The translations under genes and the position numbers were made by a program. The notes under the pieces are model-generated. The model saw only the letters and a program-made list of their open reading frames with translations. It was not told the DNA's origin and did not search any database. A stretch of 64,000 nt of DNA, from NCBI RefSeq assembly GCF_905475465.1, contig NC_062251.1, positions 1,543,001 to 1,607,000 on the forward strand. The letters run 5' to 3'. Below are positions 46,324-58,602 of the stretch, in pieces (the first letter of the stretch is position 1; each line of letters starts with the position of its first letter). Origin of the DNA: Pieris napi. Taxonomy: Eukaryota; Arthropoda; Insecta; Lepidoptera; Pieridae.

Positions 46324-46622
46324 TAGCTGACCCGGCAAACGTTTGTTTTGCCATGTATATTATTTATAATAAAAAATAGGCGTTGATCGTACAGGGTGAA
46401 AATTAGGGGTTGTATGTATTGTTGTATCATAAAAAAATAAAAACAAAAATACTGTCTAAAAAATAAAAATAAAATTTTGGTGTTGACACCCCTTATCTTT
46501 AGGTTAGACTTAGGAGTTTGAAAATCAGACTTACTGAATATGCATAAAAAATTTCATAAGAATCGTCGAGCTGTTTCGGAGTATGGGAACGAACATTGTG
46601 ACACGAGAATTTTATATATTAG
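46324..46622 (+). mobile_element. LINE tail, CTAGCTGACC group
   Basis: CTAGCTGACCCGGCAAACGT to GAGAATTTTATATATTAGA. A reverse copy is at 5388-5755; a diverged one is at 18660-19221 (reverse), and shorter pieces are at 8030-8250, 38011-38100, 45480-45605 and 55616-55792. Confidence 0.72.
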
Positions 46623-46669
46623 ACTATATACTTTTACAGAAAACTTCATTACTTACACTGCAAACTTTT

Positions 46670-46860
46670 ACTAAAATTATTTTTTTCTACTAAGTATTAT
46701 TAATTATTACGTTCTTTTTCTTGCGACTGAGGCGCAAATTAGCTGCTGTGGTCTCTGGCAGAATGACCAGCGCTGTGGAACAGTCTGCTCCTCAGCATAA
46801 TGCTGAGCCAGGGCCAATTACAACCACAACACACACGCATTATACACTTGAAACGTACCT
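46670..46860 (+). repeat. Dispersed repeat with GGCAGAATGACCAGCGCT
   Basis: TCTGGCAGAATGACCAGCGC, CTCAGCATAATGCTGAG and CAACCACAACACACAC. A second copy is at 48335-48490. Probably a LINE or SINE fragment. Confidence 0.7.
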
Positions 46861-47117
46861 TGTTCTATAAAAGAAAAAAAAATTGATATCTTTCATTTTT
46901 TTGATTATTGTTATTTTGTGTGTTTCTGTGTGTGTTTTGTTAGAAATTAAAGTCTATGTCTATAAACAATCTGTATTGGGAAGTATGTATAGGTATAGTT
47001 TTAAATCCTTTCTATATTTTAATATCTATGAATCATTGTATTGTTAATTATTATTCTGGCGGCCGTAGAGTTTAACTTATGTTACAACAGACATTATATA
47101 TATGTTTCTTTTTTCAG

Positions 47118-47221
47118 ACGCAAGCAGCGGTGATAGCATAATGTATCAAGGCGGGTGAGGCGCTGTCGCGTCGGCTCACGGCGCGTACGCAGACATGTCG
47201 TTCTTTAATAATCTTAAGAAG
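47118..47221 (+). CDS. Slik: Slik exon with start codon
   Basis: Exon after a TTTTTTCAG acceptor. 77 nt of 5' UTR, then ATG at 47195 in the context GCAGACATG, reading MSFFNNLKK to a GTAACA donor. The start is chosen because it matches the SLK-family N-terminus. Coding part is 47195-47221. Confidence 0.9.
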
Positions 47222-50200
47222 GTAACAATATATTTCTTTAGAACTTATCAGGTTTCTAAGCAGAAGGCTAAGATTAAACTTTGTTAAGTTTTAATGGAGA
47301 CAAGTTGTTTTATATGAGAAAATAATGTCTTCATTATTTAGTTTAAAAAACAATATATCGGCTAGTAATGTTCACTGAGTAGAGAGAAGGACAAAGACAA
47401 ACGAGAAAAAGACTTGCCAAGTCTTTCATCATCGGATTTCAAGGCAGAATACAAAATACCATCCGTCGTTCCACAACTAAGCGATTCTTAAGGCAATTTC
47501 TGCCGCGCACCACCACTATGTGGAACCAGCTGCCCACTAAAGTATTTCCGAACCAATTCGACTTAGGGTCCTTCAAGAAAAGAGCGTACCAATTGTTAAA
47601 AGGCCGGCAGCGCGCTTGCGAGCCTTCTGGCAGTGCGAATGTCCATGGGCGGCGGTATCACTTAACATCAGGTGAGCCTCCTGCCCGTCTGCCTCCTGTA
47701 ACATAGAAAAAAAACAATAAAAGACAACTCAAGTCTATGGAGCAAAAGGCGCGAAATTGAAATATTACAACAAACTTATAGGCCGGGAGTTAATGAACGC
47801 ATTCGTGTCGGTATGGCGGGCTGTAAGTCACACCGGAGAAGTATGGCATGACACTGCCGCCTCTTATTTTTTTATGGACTATCGGAAAATATTAGAATTT
47901 TTGTGGAACAAATCGTTTGATACACTAATAATAATCCGACCACTTCGACTAACCCCCACGCGATTGGGCTGCCGGTACCAGCGCTATGACGATCATTTTT
48001 CTTTTTTTCATTGCGTAATAAGACCCCTGAAGAACCGCCATACTGGTGCAAATGACCCACTACTTCGTACTACTCACTATCACCCGGCCTATTAGATGTT
48101 CGTTATTCCATAACTGAGCGTTTTTTAACACCCCCACTATGGTTCCACCAGCTGCCCACAGAAGTACTTATTTTATTACCACATCATACATAGTACTATA
48201 TCTATGGCATATGTTACAAACTCTTTTATCTAAAATGTATGACAATTTATGTAAACATAAGTGTAAGAAAAAGAAACTATAAAAATATACAATTTTATTT
48301 ATTTATATATATAAAAATTCTTTACATACAGTGTTCTTTTTCTTTTTTGCGTCTGAGACGCAAACTGCTGTAGTCTTTGGCAGAATGACCAGCGCTGCGG
48401 AACATTCTGCTCCACAGCATAATGCTGGGAGTTGGGACAGGGCCAGTTGCAACCACAACACACACATTAGACACTTAAAATATACCTTTTCCTTTTTTTT
48501 CCGATTATTATTATTATTTTGTTTGTTTCGTTAATAATAAATGTTATGTTATGTTAAGATTAATTTACTTTTGTCTATAGACAAGTCGTTACTAAAAAGC
48601 TTTATATGCGTGTCACGTTGTTTGTCCGCTATGGACTCCTAAACTACTTAACCGATTTCATCATTTAACTTAAAGCTTACATACTCGTATATATATAATT
48701 CTACTGTACGTGTATGTCACTGAACTCCTCTTAAACTGGTGGACCGATTTGAATGATTTCTTTTGGGTGGAGCCCTGGATGGTTTAGATTCACAAATCAG
48801 CCCGGCAGGTGGCGCTGCAGTCGGTACTTTAATACTTTAATATCCTAATCGCTTGATAGGTTCAGTTCAGTGAACCGATTTCAATCAAATTTGCACACCG
48901 TGTGCGGTTTGATCTAACTTAAAAGATAGGATAGCTTACATCTCAATTTATACCCGCAATATTATTTTATTGCAAATTATTTGTTAATTATTTGATAGTC
49001 ACAATTCTAACAGATGGCGCTGTGTTGAAAGTACCAACGTTTCACATAAGCTACAATTTAATGGCATAACCACCAAAAAAGCATGGTGGTCCCCATGACT
49101 GGTGTTCTCCTAGCGTTTCCTTGAATAGTTTACTACTATGTAATATAACAAAAACCTTAGCCACAGCAACGCTTGGCCGAGTCTACTAGTATATTTATAT
49201 ATTTCAGGTGCTACACTTGGGCGGTGGAAATGACGCGAAAAAGAAAAGAGTGTTTAGCAATATCAAGGATAATAGTGATCCCAATGAACACTGGGACATG
49301 ATTGGGGAGCTGGGCGATGGCGCCTTTGGAAAGGTATGTATTAACTTACATTAATGTGTAAAGCATTCCTAGAAAAGCGGTGCCGTTAACTAACGGCCGT
49401 CATTTTACGGTTGTTAATAACGGCCGTCTTTACTTTTTAACATATGTAATGCAAAAAAACAATCGAGAGATCGAGAAAATACACGCTATTGGTTGATGTA
49501 TTCGTTTAGTTACATATTAGAACTTTAGATGGCAATTCTGAATAACGTCTTGTGCAGTAAACGCAGATTTTTTATTTCTATCTTCATCTATCGGGGCTTT
49601 TACCTTAGTAATAATTCATTTACAAAGAAATTTAACTTTTTTTTATTATTCTGGCGACGCCCTCTACATGAAGGTCCCGATGGAGGTCGTTCTTGATAAT
49701 GTACCAGGACTTCTATTAATATAAATATTTATAATTTCCAGGTGTACAAAGCCCAGCATAAAACAACAGCCCAATTAGCCGCTGCCAAAATGTGTGTGTT
49801 GGACAATGAAGATGATTTAGCAGACTTTACAGTGGAGATTGACATTTTGACTGAATGCAGACACCCGAATGTAGTGGAACTGCATGAGGCGTACTTCATT
49901 GACAATAAGCTATGGGTAAGTGTGGATTTAACCCTTAACTTTGCAGTTTTTTTTTAAATATTAAAATAATATTCAAAACACTTAACTTAACCAAGGTGTC
50001 TAGAAATATACTTTTTAAAAAAAACGACGAGTGCACTCCCGAAGTGAAAACTTGAATATTAACGTTGTGCATTTTTGATATTTTGGAATGGTTAGAGAAT
50101 AATTTTGCATGAATTGCTTTAGTTATCAGTATAAAAGTACTATCATTTATGTGGTAGAATACAATATTTATTTATTGTGCTATCGTCAATTTATATTACA

Positions 50201-53200
50201 TTAAATACGCCGCGCCAGCTGTCTACTTTCCATCCGTCTTACGAATTTTCGATCAGGTCACGTGTCCTGACGCGAGTTTAACATTTTTTACCCATTCCAA
50301 AAAAAGTGTACAACGCCGCTAAAGAAGTTTTTACTTCAAAAATTCATGGGGGTAGTTAAAAAAAAATCACATGTATCTTGTGGGATACATTGCCAAGAGC
50401 ATTGATAAATATATTAAGATAACAATGTATCTCAACAGATACATTGCCAAATTATCTATGACTTGATTATATAATTATTTATATTTAAAATAAATATAAA
50501 AACCACGTTAATAATCAGTAGTACAACCATTTATTTAATTCAATGAAACAAAAATACAGTGCAAACTCTTTACAACGAATTTCAAGGGACTGTTTTCCTT
50601 CACCGTTCGAGCGAATGTTAAATGCGCACATAGAAAGTCCATAGTGTGTCCAAAGGTGCACAGCCGGGGATCGAACCTACGACCGTCGATGGGAGTCACA
50701 CGATGAAGCCACTAGGCCAACATTGCCCCCTTTTTTATGTTACAAGAGGCAAACGAGCAGGAGGCTCATCTGATGATAAGTGATACCGCCGCCCATGAAC
50801 ACTCGTACTGCCAGATCGCAAGCGCGCTGCTGGCCTTTTAAAAATATTTATATATATTAACAATAAATAATGATTTTCGCAGATGCTGCTCGAATACTGC
50901 GATGGTGGCGCCCTCGACTCGGTGATGGCGGAATTGGAGAAAGGGCTCAATGAATCGCAAATAGCCTACGTTTGTCGCGAAATGTGTAAAGGACTGGAGT
51001 TCTTGCACTCCATGAAGGTTATTCACCGGGATTTGAAGGCTGGAAATGTACTCGCCACTATGACTGGTGGTGTTAAATTGGGTTAGTTTGTATTTTTTTT
51101 AATGGCTCTGGCACCATTAGCCAGCGTCAAGTATAGGATTTTTTTATAATTCGTGCTTGTCTTTAGAAATTCGACCGTGTCCTCCATGTACGTAAGCACT
51201 CGCCCGGTACCGCACAACCCTCCCAAAGGCCGAGAACAAATTTAAATTAAATTAAAACTTGCCCTCGAACCGGGAGTCGAACCCGGTACCCCTCACCTAG
51301 CTGCCACTTAATAAGACCGCTAGGCTATGAGGCCCCCTAGTTTGTATTTAAAGACTTTGTGTGTGTGGACACAATGGTGTCCCGTCCATTATGAGAGAAG
51401 ATAAATGGACAAAGAAAGTGACGGAATGGCTTCCTCGCTATGGGAGCGTTCAAGTATTACGTAACGAATTTGGGAGAGAGAGAGAGGGAAGGGGGGGGGT
51501 ACTTTTGTACGTTACGATGCGGGGCGGGGATTGAATTCGAATGAATTGAATTCGAATTAGTTCAGTACTTTAACACTTTAATGGTAACTTTTAAGTATAA
51601 AGAGATAGTAGGTCACGAAACGTTTACTATTCTTGGGTACAGAAAAACGTTACGGCGCGTTACATGGGGGGGGGGGGTCCAATAATCTCCAAAAATTTCG
51701 TGACGTAATATTTGAACGCTTCCTTATTTATTTAACTGGTTCTGGGAACAGCTAGTTATATTATTATAATTAATATTTTTTATAACCCTTTGCAGCGGAT
51801 TTCGGTGTGTCAGCGAAGAATAAATCAACACTGCAGAAGCACGACACTTTCATCGGAACACCTTATTGGATGGCGCCTGAAGTTGTTCTCTGCGAGACGT
51901 TTAGGGACCATCCCTATGATTTTAAGGTGATTAGACTGACTTGACGACAGAGTAGTGTTGGCCTATACTCAGATGTTTCATTCCGTAGAATTGTGACATT
52001 TCATTAGTGTTGCTACTAAAGAAGTTCACCACCAAAAAAGGGACAAATTTGACCCATTTGAGGGGTAATAAAATGCTACGTATTTTTTATGTTTTACCTA
52101 CAAAAAGATAAAAATCTTAAAATTTACTTACTCAAGTGATATAATACAAAAATAACAAATATTTCAATGTCACGAACAATGATCAAATTAACTTAAAATA
52201 CTTTATTTTATTCTTTAGTTGGCATCACTGCCTACGAATTCCAGGTTTATTAAAAAAAAAGAGTGTGTGTCCTAATGTACACGCGTTAGAAGTTATTCTT
52301 CTTTAGCGTATGGAAAAAAAAATAACTAAAATGCAGTAGTGATTAACGATAAATATTAAAATTAATCAATAAAATTATTATTAGTAAATACTACCACCGT
52401 CGTATATGAAATTGATTTAATAAAAACACCAAAATAATATTTATTTATTCACACTGTTTAATTGTACTGTTACGAAACACGTGTTCTAAATATAAAAATA
52501 ATAGAATATACAACTTGAACATAGTTGTTATCGATTTTCATGCCGCCTAGAACTAACTTCATTCCGTTAATTTTGTGTCACGGTGCGCGCGCATCGTAAA
52601 ATTTCACTCTCATCAATTTTTCATAACGCGCCTAAAGAAGTATAACTTCAAAAAAAATTTATCTTTACTTGTGCGTTTTTTACCGTTTGTGATGAAATGC
52701 ATTTCATTTTCAAGCATAGACAATGTGTGGGTAATATAACCACACACACACACACACAACACACCCACACACACCCATTTGTGCTTACGTAATACTTATA
52801 TGTATAAAATATGTTTAAGGTGGACATCTGGTCGCTCGGTATAACATTGATCGAGTTCGCTCAAATAGAGCCGCCGAATCATGAGATGACTCCCATGAGA
52901 GTTCTGCTCAAGATACAGAAGAGTGATCCTCCGACACTTGAGCAGCCCTCGAGATGGACGAAGCATTTTAATGATTTTATATCCAAAGCGCTTGTGAAGG
53001 TATGTCATTTATTTCCCCTATAATATCCAGAACTGAGCGTTTCTTAAGGCAGTTTTTGTACCAGCACTATGTGGAACCAGCTGCCCACTGAAGTATTTCC
53101 AAACCAATTGACGTAGGGTCCTTCAAAACAGCGTACCAATTCTTAAAAGGCCGGCAACGCACTCGCGAGCCTTCTGGCATTGAGTGTCCGTGGGCGGTAG

Positions 53201-56200
53201 GTATTTCCGAACTAATTCGACTTAGGGTCCTACAAAGAGTGTACCAATTCTTGAAAGGCCGGCAACGCACTCGCGAGCCCTCTGGCAATGAGTGTCCGTG
53301 GGCAGTAGGTATTTCGCAACTAATTCGACTTAGGGTCCTTGAAAAGAGCGTACCAATTTTTAAAAGGCCGGCAACGCACTCGCGAACCCTCTGGGATTGA
53401 GTGTCCATGGGCGGTGGGTATTTCCGAACCAATTCGACTTGGGTCCTTCAAAGAGCGTACCAATTCTTGAAAGGCCGGCGACGTACTCGCGAGCCCTTTG
53501 GCAATGAGTGTGCATGGGCAGTGGGTATTTCCGAACTAATTTGGCTTAGGGTCGTTCAAGAAAAGAGCGTACCGATTCTTAATTGTCCGGCAACGCACTC
53601 GCGAGCCCTCTGGCATTAAGTGTCCATGAGTGGTATCACTAAACATCAAGTGTTAAGGGATACCGCCCATATGCTTAACTTTTTATATATATTTTTTAAT
53701 CGTTAAAATATTAAATTAATTAAAAATTCTTCTTTAATCCTCCTCTATATTTTCTTTTAAATTTCTTCTTTACAAACATTACCTGTCCACATCGTATCCC
53801 TAACTTTAATAATAGGTACTTACCAACTGTCGTGAGACTGATCTTAATTTAAGAAATTAAAAATGATTCATGTGCACTTTTTTTTTTTTTTTTCATGTAT
53901 TCTTTATTAGTTTAGTTTGTTTTTTGTTCCTGATAAGTTTCTTTTTCTAAACAACTAAATTTAATACACGTATTTTTGCACTTCTTGCCTTTCTTATGTA
54001 ATTTAATACTTTTTTTTCTCACAGTGGTTGCCTGGAAGAGATCGCTCGAAAGCGATAAGGCCGCCAGTTGCTCTTCTTTTTATTTAATTATGTCAATTGT
54101 ACTATATTAATGTATATGCAACGAAGTGTTAATAAATAAATAAATAATAAATAAAATAGTGGCTATTTAATCTACCCCTTAAATATTAGAAAGAGGGGGA
54201 TGGAATTCAGTTTTATGAGTAGGAGATTCAAGAACTATATATAATAACATAATATATTATATTATGTGAAAAATCTCTATCTTTTTTTCTCTCCCGTATA
54301 GGTAAAATGTAAAAAAATATATTTGTTAATTTTTAAAAAATTCTAGGACCCAGAAAAGCGTCCAACATCAACGGACCTTCTCAATCACGAGTTCGTCAGT
54401 GGAAATCTCGATTCGAAATCTCTGAGGGATCTCTTACTCGAGTACAGAGCTGAGGTGGTTGAAGAAGAGCTTTTGGATGATGATTCCGAGGTTAGTATAT
54501 ATTTAAAGCTCGCAAGCACGCATAGGTATTTAAATTTAATGATATGGAGAAATTTAAGAAAATATTGTGAAATTAAATTTATTAATTAATAAAACTAAAT
54601 TAATTCTAAAAACATTTATTAGAAGTATTAAATTTATATTGTAAGGGAGCGTTCAAGTATTACGTAATGCGTTTTAGGGGGGGGGTTTCTTTTGTAAAAC
54701 GTTACGATGCGGGGCGGGGATTGAATTACGCGTTATTGTTAATATTATTTTCGACTTACACCACATAATAGTAACTAAAGAGACACTATTATAGTATACT
54801 TGAGTACAGTACTAGGGTACTGAAAAACGTTACGGCGAGATACATGGGGGGGGGGGGTGTCAATAATCTCCAAAAGTTGCGTTACGTAATACTTGAACGG
54901 TTCATTTACTAATCAATAAAACAAATGTAATTCTAAAAACATTTATTAGAAATATTAAATTTATATTGTAAGTAAAAAGATATTCATAATTTATAATTAT
55001 TGTATTAAATATTTATACTAACAAGCACTTATATGTAATCGCACGCTTACTAACGGACAGAGGAAGCGACGCGCGCGTCTAAACCGCGAGCAATATCAGA
55101 GGGTTGGTTAGTATGTGTATCGGCAGTGCTTTCAGATCAAAGTAAATTACAGTATATTCAAAAATCAGTTCTTTTTGAAGTCATTCCGGCTCGAAGGACC
55201 AGATAGGGTAGATCATTTTTTTTGGAATTTGATATTTGGTTTTAGTTTTTTGTTGAAATTCAGTATTTCTGCTGTAATTTCAAGGTCTGGAAGCAATGGT
55301 CTATGGTCTTACAGTCGTAATCTATACAAGAACTTTTGGTACTCGATTCTATCCCTGAATTTTTAAATCTCTATACTATCGGAGTTGTTATAAAACGTGG
55401 ACTAAACATAGCGTCGTTTTTGTTATCATGATTACATTTTTATACTTGGTAACCATGGCAACAGGGATTCATTTTCCACGTTTTATAATAAAGCCTTGTT
55501 TTCTATATGCCAAAAGATTCTTGTAGAATTTATGTATTTTTAATAACACTTTAAAAACACTAGAACCAAATTACTCACAGGAATCTAATAATAAATGCAA
55601 TAATATAAAGAACTAGCAAACTTGGCGAACTCCGTTTCGCCACCAGATGGCTTCGTTTTATGTTACGTTTCGTTTGGTGATCCCGCTTTTCTGTTGAAAT
55701 TTTTCCTGAATTTTCTTTGCGGAAATCGGTTCGTGCGTTCTGGAGTTATAGCGTCAGGAAGGAAAACCCGACTTATTTTTATATAGTAGATTAGAGGGGG
55801 GAGGATAGAGAACATTTGAACACAGTTCGGTTCTGATTGGTTGACAGCGTGTCTATACTCTGATTTTTAGTTCCATAGAACTCTGACAGCTATAATTTTT
55901 GACATGTCAGAGATTGCAAACCTTTTTCAATTTTCAATTTCAATACGAGTCTGAACATCTAAGTCTATTACATACTTTTTATTTGCTAGTGAATGTATAT
56001 ATTTTATTGAATGCGGTGCTCACATTAAAAGTGGTTTTACGGCGAGTGATAATTGCGTCCCTTTTCATCACAAACAGGAAAAAACGATTTGGTAGTGATG
56101 CCAGCTAAAGAATAGAATAGAATTCGCTCGGACGGTGAAGGAAAACATCACGAGGAAACCGGCTTGTCTTAGACTAAAGAGGCGTTTTTAAGGCGGAAAA

Positions 56201-58570
56201 TCGCGTGGGTCAGAATACTGACTTTTTTTAAATTTTAATATAATAAACGAGGTGTAAATTATGGTGTAAAAAACATGGTCCTCACATATTTACAAATATT
56301 GAAACTATAGATTTTACATTATTCTTTATAAAAAAAAAGGTGTGTGTGTACAAAGTACACATGTCAGAAGTGAAACTTCAGTGGCAAACTAATCTTGAAG
56401 TGTTGTTCATATTTATACAAATCTAAAAGTTTAGATTTCCGATACTTAGAGGGACGGAAAAAGGTAGATATGTTAGGAATTTAATGAATTAAAATTTAAT
56501 AAATATTAAATAATGTGACGGTAAATTTTTTTCCAACGCCGATATAGAAGTTTGACTTCAAAAAGGAACATGGCGCGTAACCGAAAAACGTGACGCGTAA
56601 CGAAAAAATGTTACACAAAAATTTTTTCCAACCCCGATAAAGAAGTTTCACTTCAAAAAATATATAAACCTTGGTGAACTTGCCTAGAACAAATGAATAC
56701 GAAACAGATATGAAAATCTGAGTCCGAGAGGTTGTAGCTGGGTTTGTTAATCGCACAGTAAAGAAAGACACTCGTTGCTGGATACTTAAAAAATCCTATT
56801 CGTCACATAGTAAACATTCACGCACATATATTTAAATATAAATGTATGTTTATGACTGTAATTCCTTTGAGTGTTGTATTTAGAATTAGCTTTTTATTTT
56901 TATGTTTTGTTTATTTATGTCACCGTAAAATTGTAAACACCGTTAGATTGTAATCTATCTCTCTGTGAACCTAAACGCACTGCTTACAATTTAACGTATT
57001 ATTATTCGGTAGATTGTAATCTATCCAAGTGAAACCGTCAAATTACAATCTTAAAATTGTTAACTGTCCGAAGGCTGTCCCTGATTGGTCGGCTTTATAG
57101 TAGACCGTAATCTATTGTTACCAGTATACGTAGTTTCAAATGTTTTTTTTGTACATTGCTATCATTCTGGATCTACAGCCGCAAGAGTTTCATCCCTTGT
57201 TGAAGGTAAACGTTAGAACATAATATAGTTTTTATCACGGTACGTTAATAATAAGATCTACATCTTGTTATACTATATTAGACCAGTGAACACTCGCAAT
57301 AGAGAGCCGCCACATGCCGTCACCGATTTTAACCTCTGGATAAATGATTGCAGGAACATCGCAGCTCTCAAATGCAGATGGAGATAGAAGATGACTCAAC
57401 GTCTGTGCGGTCGGGCGAGACGCCGGACATCAAGAGTGAGTGTTTTTCATGATCTAAGAAATATTTTGGTAGAGCCAATGGAGTGTGGTATACCTGGTTT
57501 TGGAAAGGTTGTCAAACATTTCCAGTAAGGGAGCGTTCAAGTATTACGTCACGCAATTTTTGGAGATTATTGAACCCCCCCCCCCGTGTAACGAGCCGTA
57601 ACGTTTTTCTGTACCCAATAGTGACTCTTTATACCTAAAATTTACCATGATGTGGTGTAAAGTACTGGAAAGTCGATAATAATATTAACAATAACGCGTA
57701 ATTAAATCCCCGCCCTGTATCGTAACGTTTTACAAATAGACCCCTCCCCCCAACTTCGTTACGTAATACTTGAACGCTCCCAAAACCTGATTGAGCATAA
57801 CATTATTTTTAAACACCACCATGAATTTCCAGTGTCGGAACAAGACACGTCCGCTCCCCGCGCAACCGCCGCAGCCCCGCCCCGATCGCCACGCGCTGCT
57901 TCCCCCGCGCCCCTTCAGCCCTCACAGCCAACGCAGCCAGCAAAGCGACCACACGACGACGCGGATATCGATCACCGGCACGCTGACAGGAAGCCGCCCG
58001 TGAGTTATTACACGCTTTATATTAGCTTCACCTGTATGTATGTATGTATGTATGCATGTAACCGACTCTTTCGGACTCGATTTTGACCCACTTTTAACGG
58101 ACAGATTTAATTCAAACTTTGCGCACCTGTCAAAGATCGATGACAATGCAATGATCCGAAAAAAATAATGAAAAAAATAAAAAAAAATAAACAAAAATAA
58201 ACTAAAAAATAAAATAAAAAAATTGTTAAAAAAAACTATCTCTGTGCCATATTTTTCGTCTATCGAGCAACCCACGCTTTTTCACAATAATACCAGTATT
58301 TTTTGTTCATTACCATTTTCAGTCTAAATTAGGAATTATTTTTCACTTTTTAGTTTGATGTGCTTTTATAGCGTGTTTTTTAGTTTTTTTAAACTATTAT
58401 TTATTTTTGGAACGAAATTCCTTATAGCGCCTTGCGAAAGGGGGCTAGACGGAAAAAATTAAGACCGAAAGTTGTAACGACACATTTTGCTATAGTTGTA
58501 AGCCGTGTGGCGTGTGCGTGTTTCTCTCTCTCGCACACACATTCTATCTCACGCTCACTCTCTCACACAC

Positions 58571-58602
<32 letters not shown>

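Larger units (their letters stand above)
31374..47117. other. Proposed Slik first intron, repeat-filled
   Basis: 15.7 kb with no coding exon recognised on either strand. 31374-33077 is AT-rich and largely repeat-free, so it may hold regulatory DNA. From 33078 on it is a mosaic of SINEs, LINE tails, hAT, MITE and foldback elements listed separately. 33735-33845 may be a small LINE coding fragment. Confidence 0.5.

Noticed and set aside
47757..48095. 112-codon plus-strand frame
   Set aside because: Lies inside a dispersed repeat with an inverted copy at 39550; no domain recognised.
53067..53619. Overlapping frames on both strands (121 and 72 codons)
   Set aside because: Product of the five tandem LINE-tail units, not a gene.
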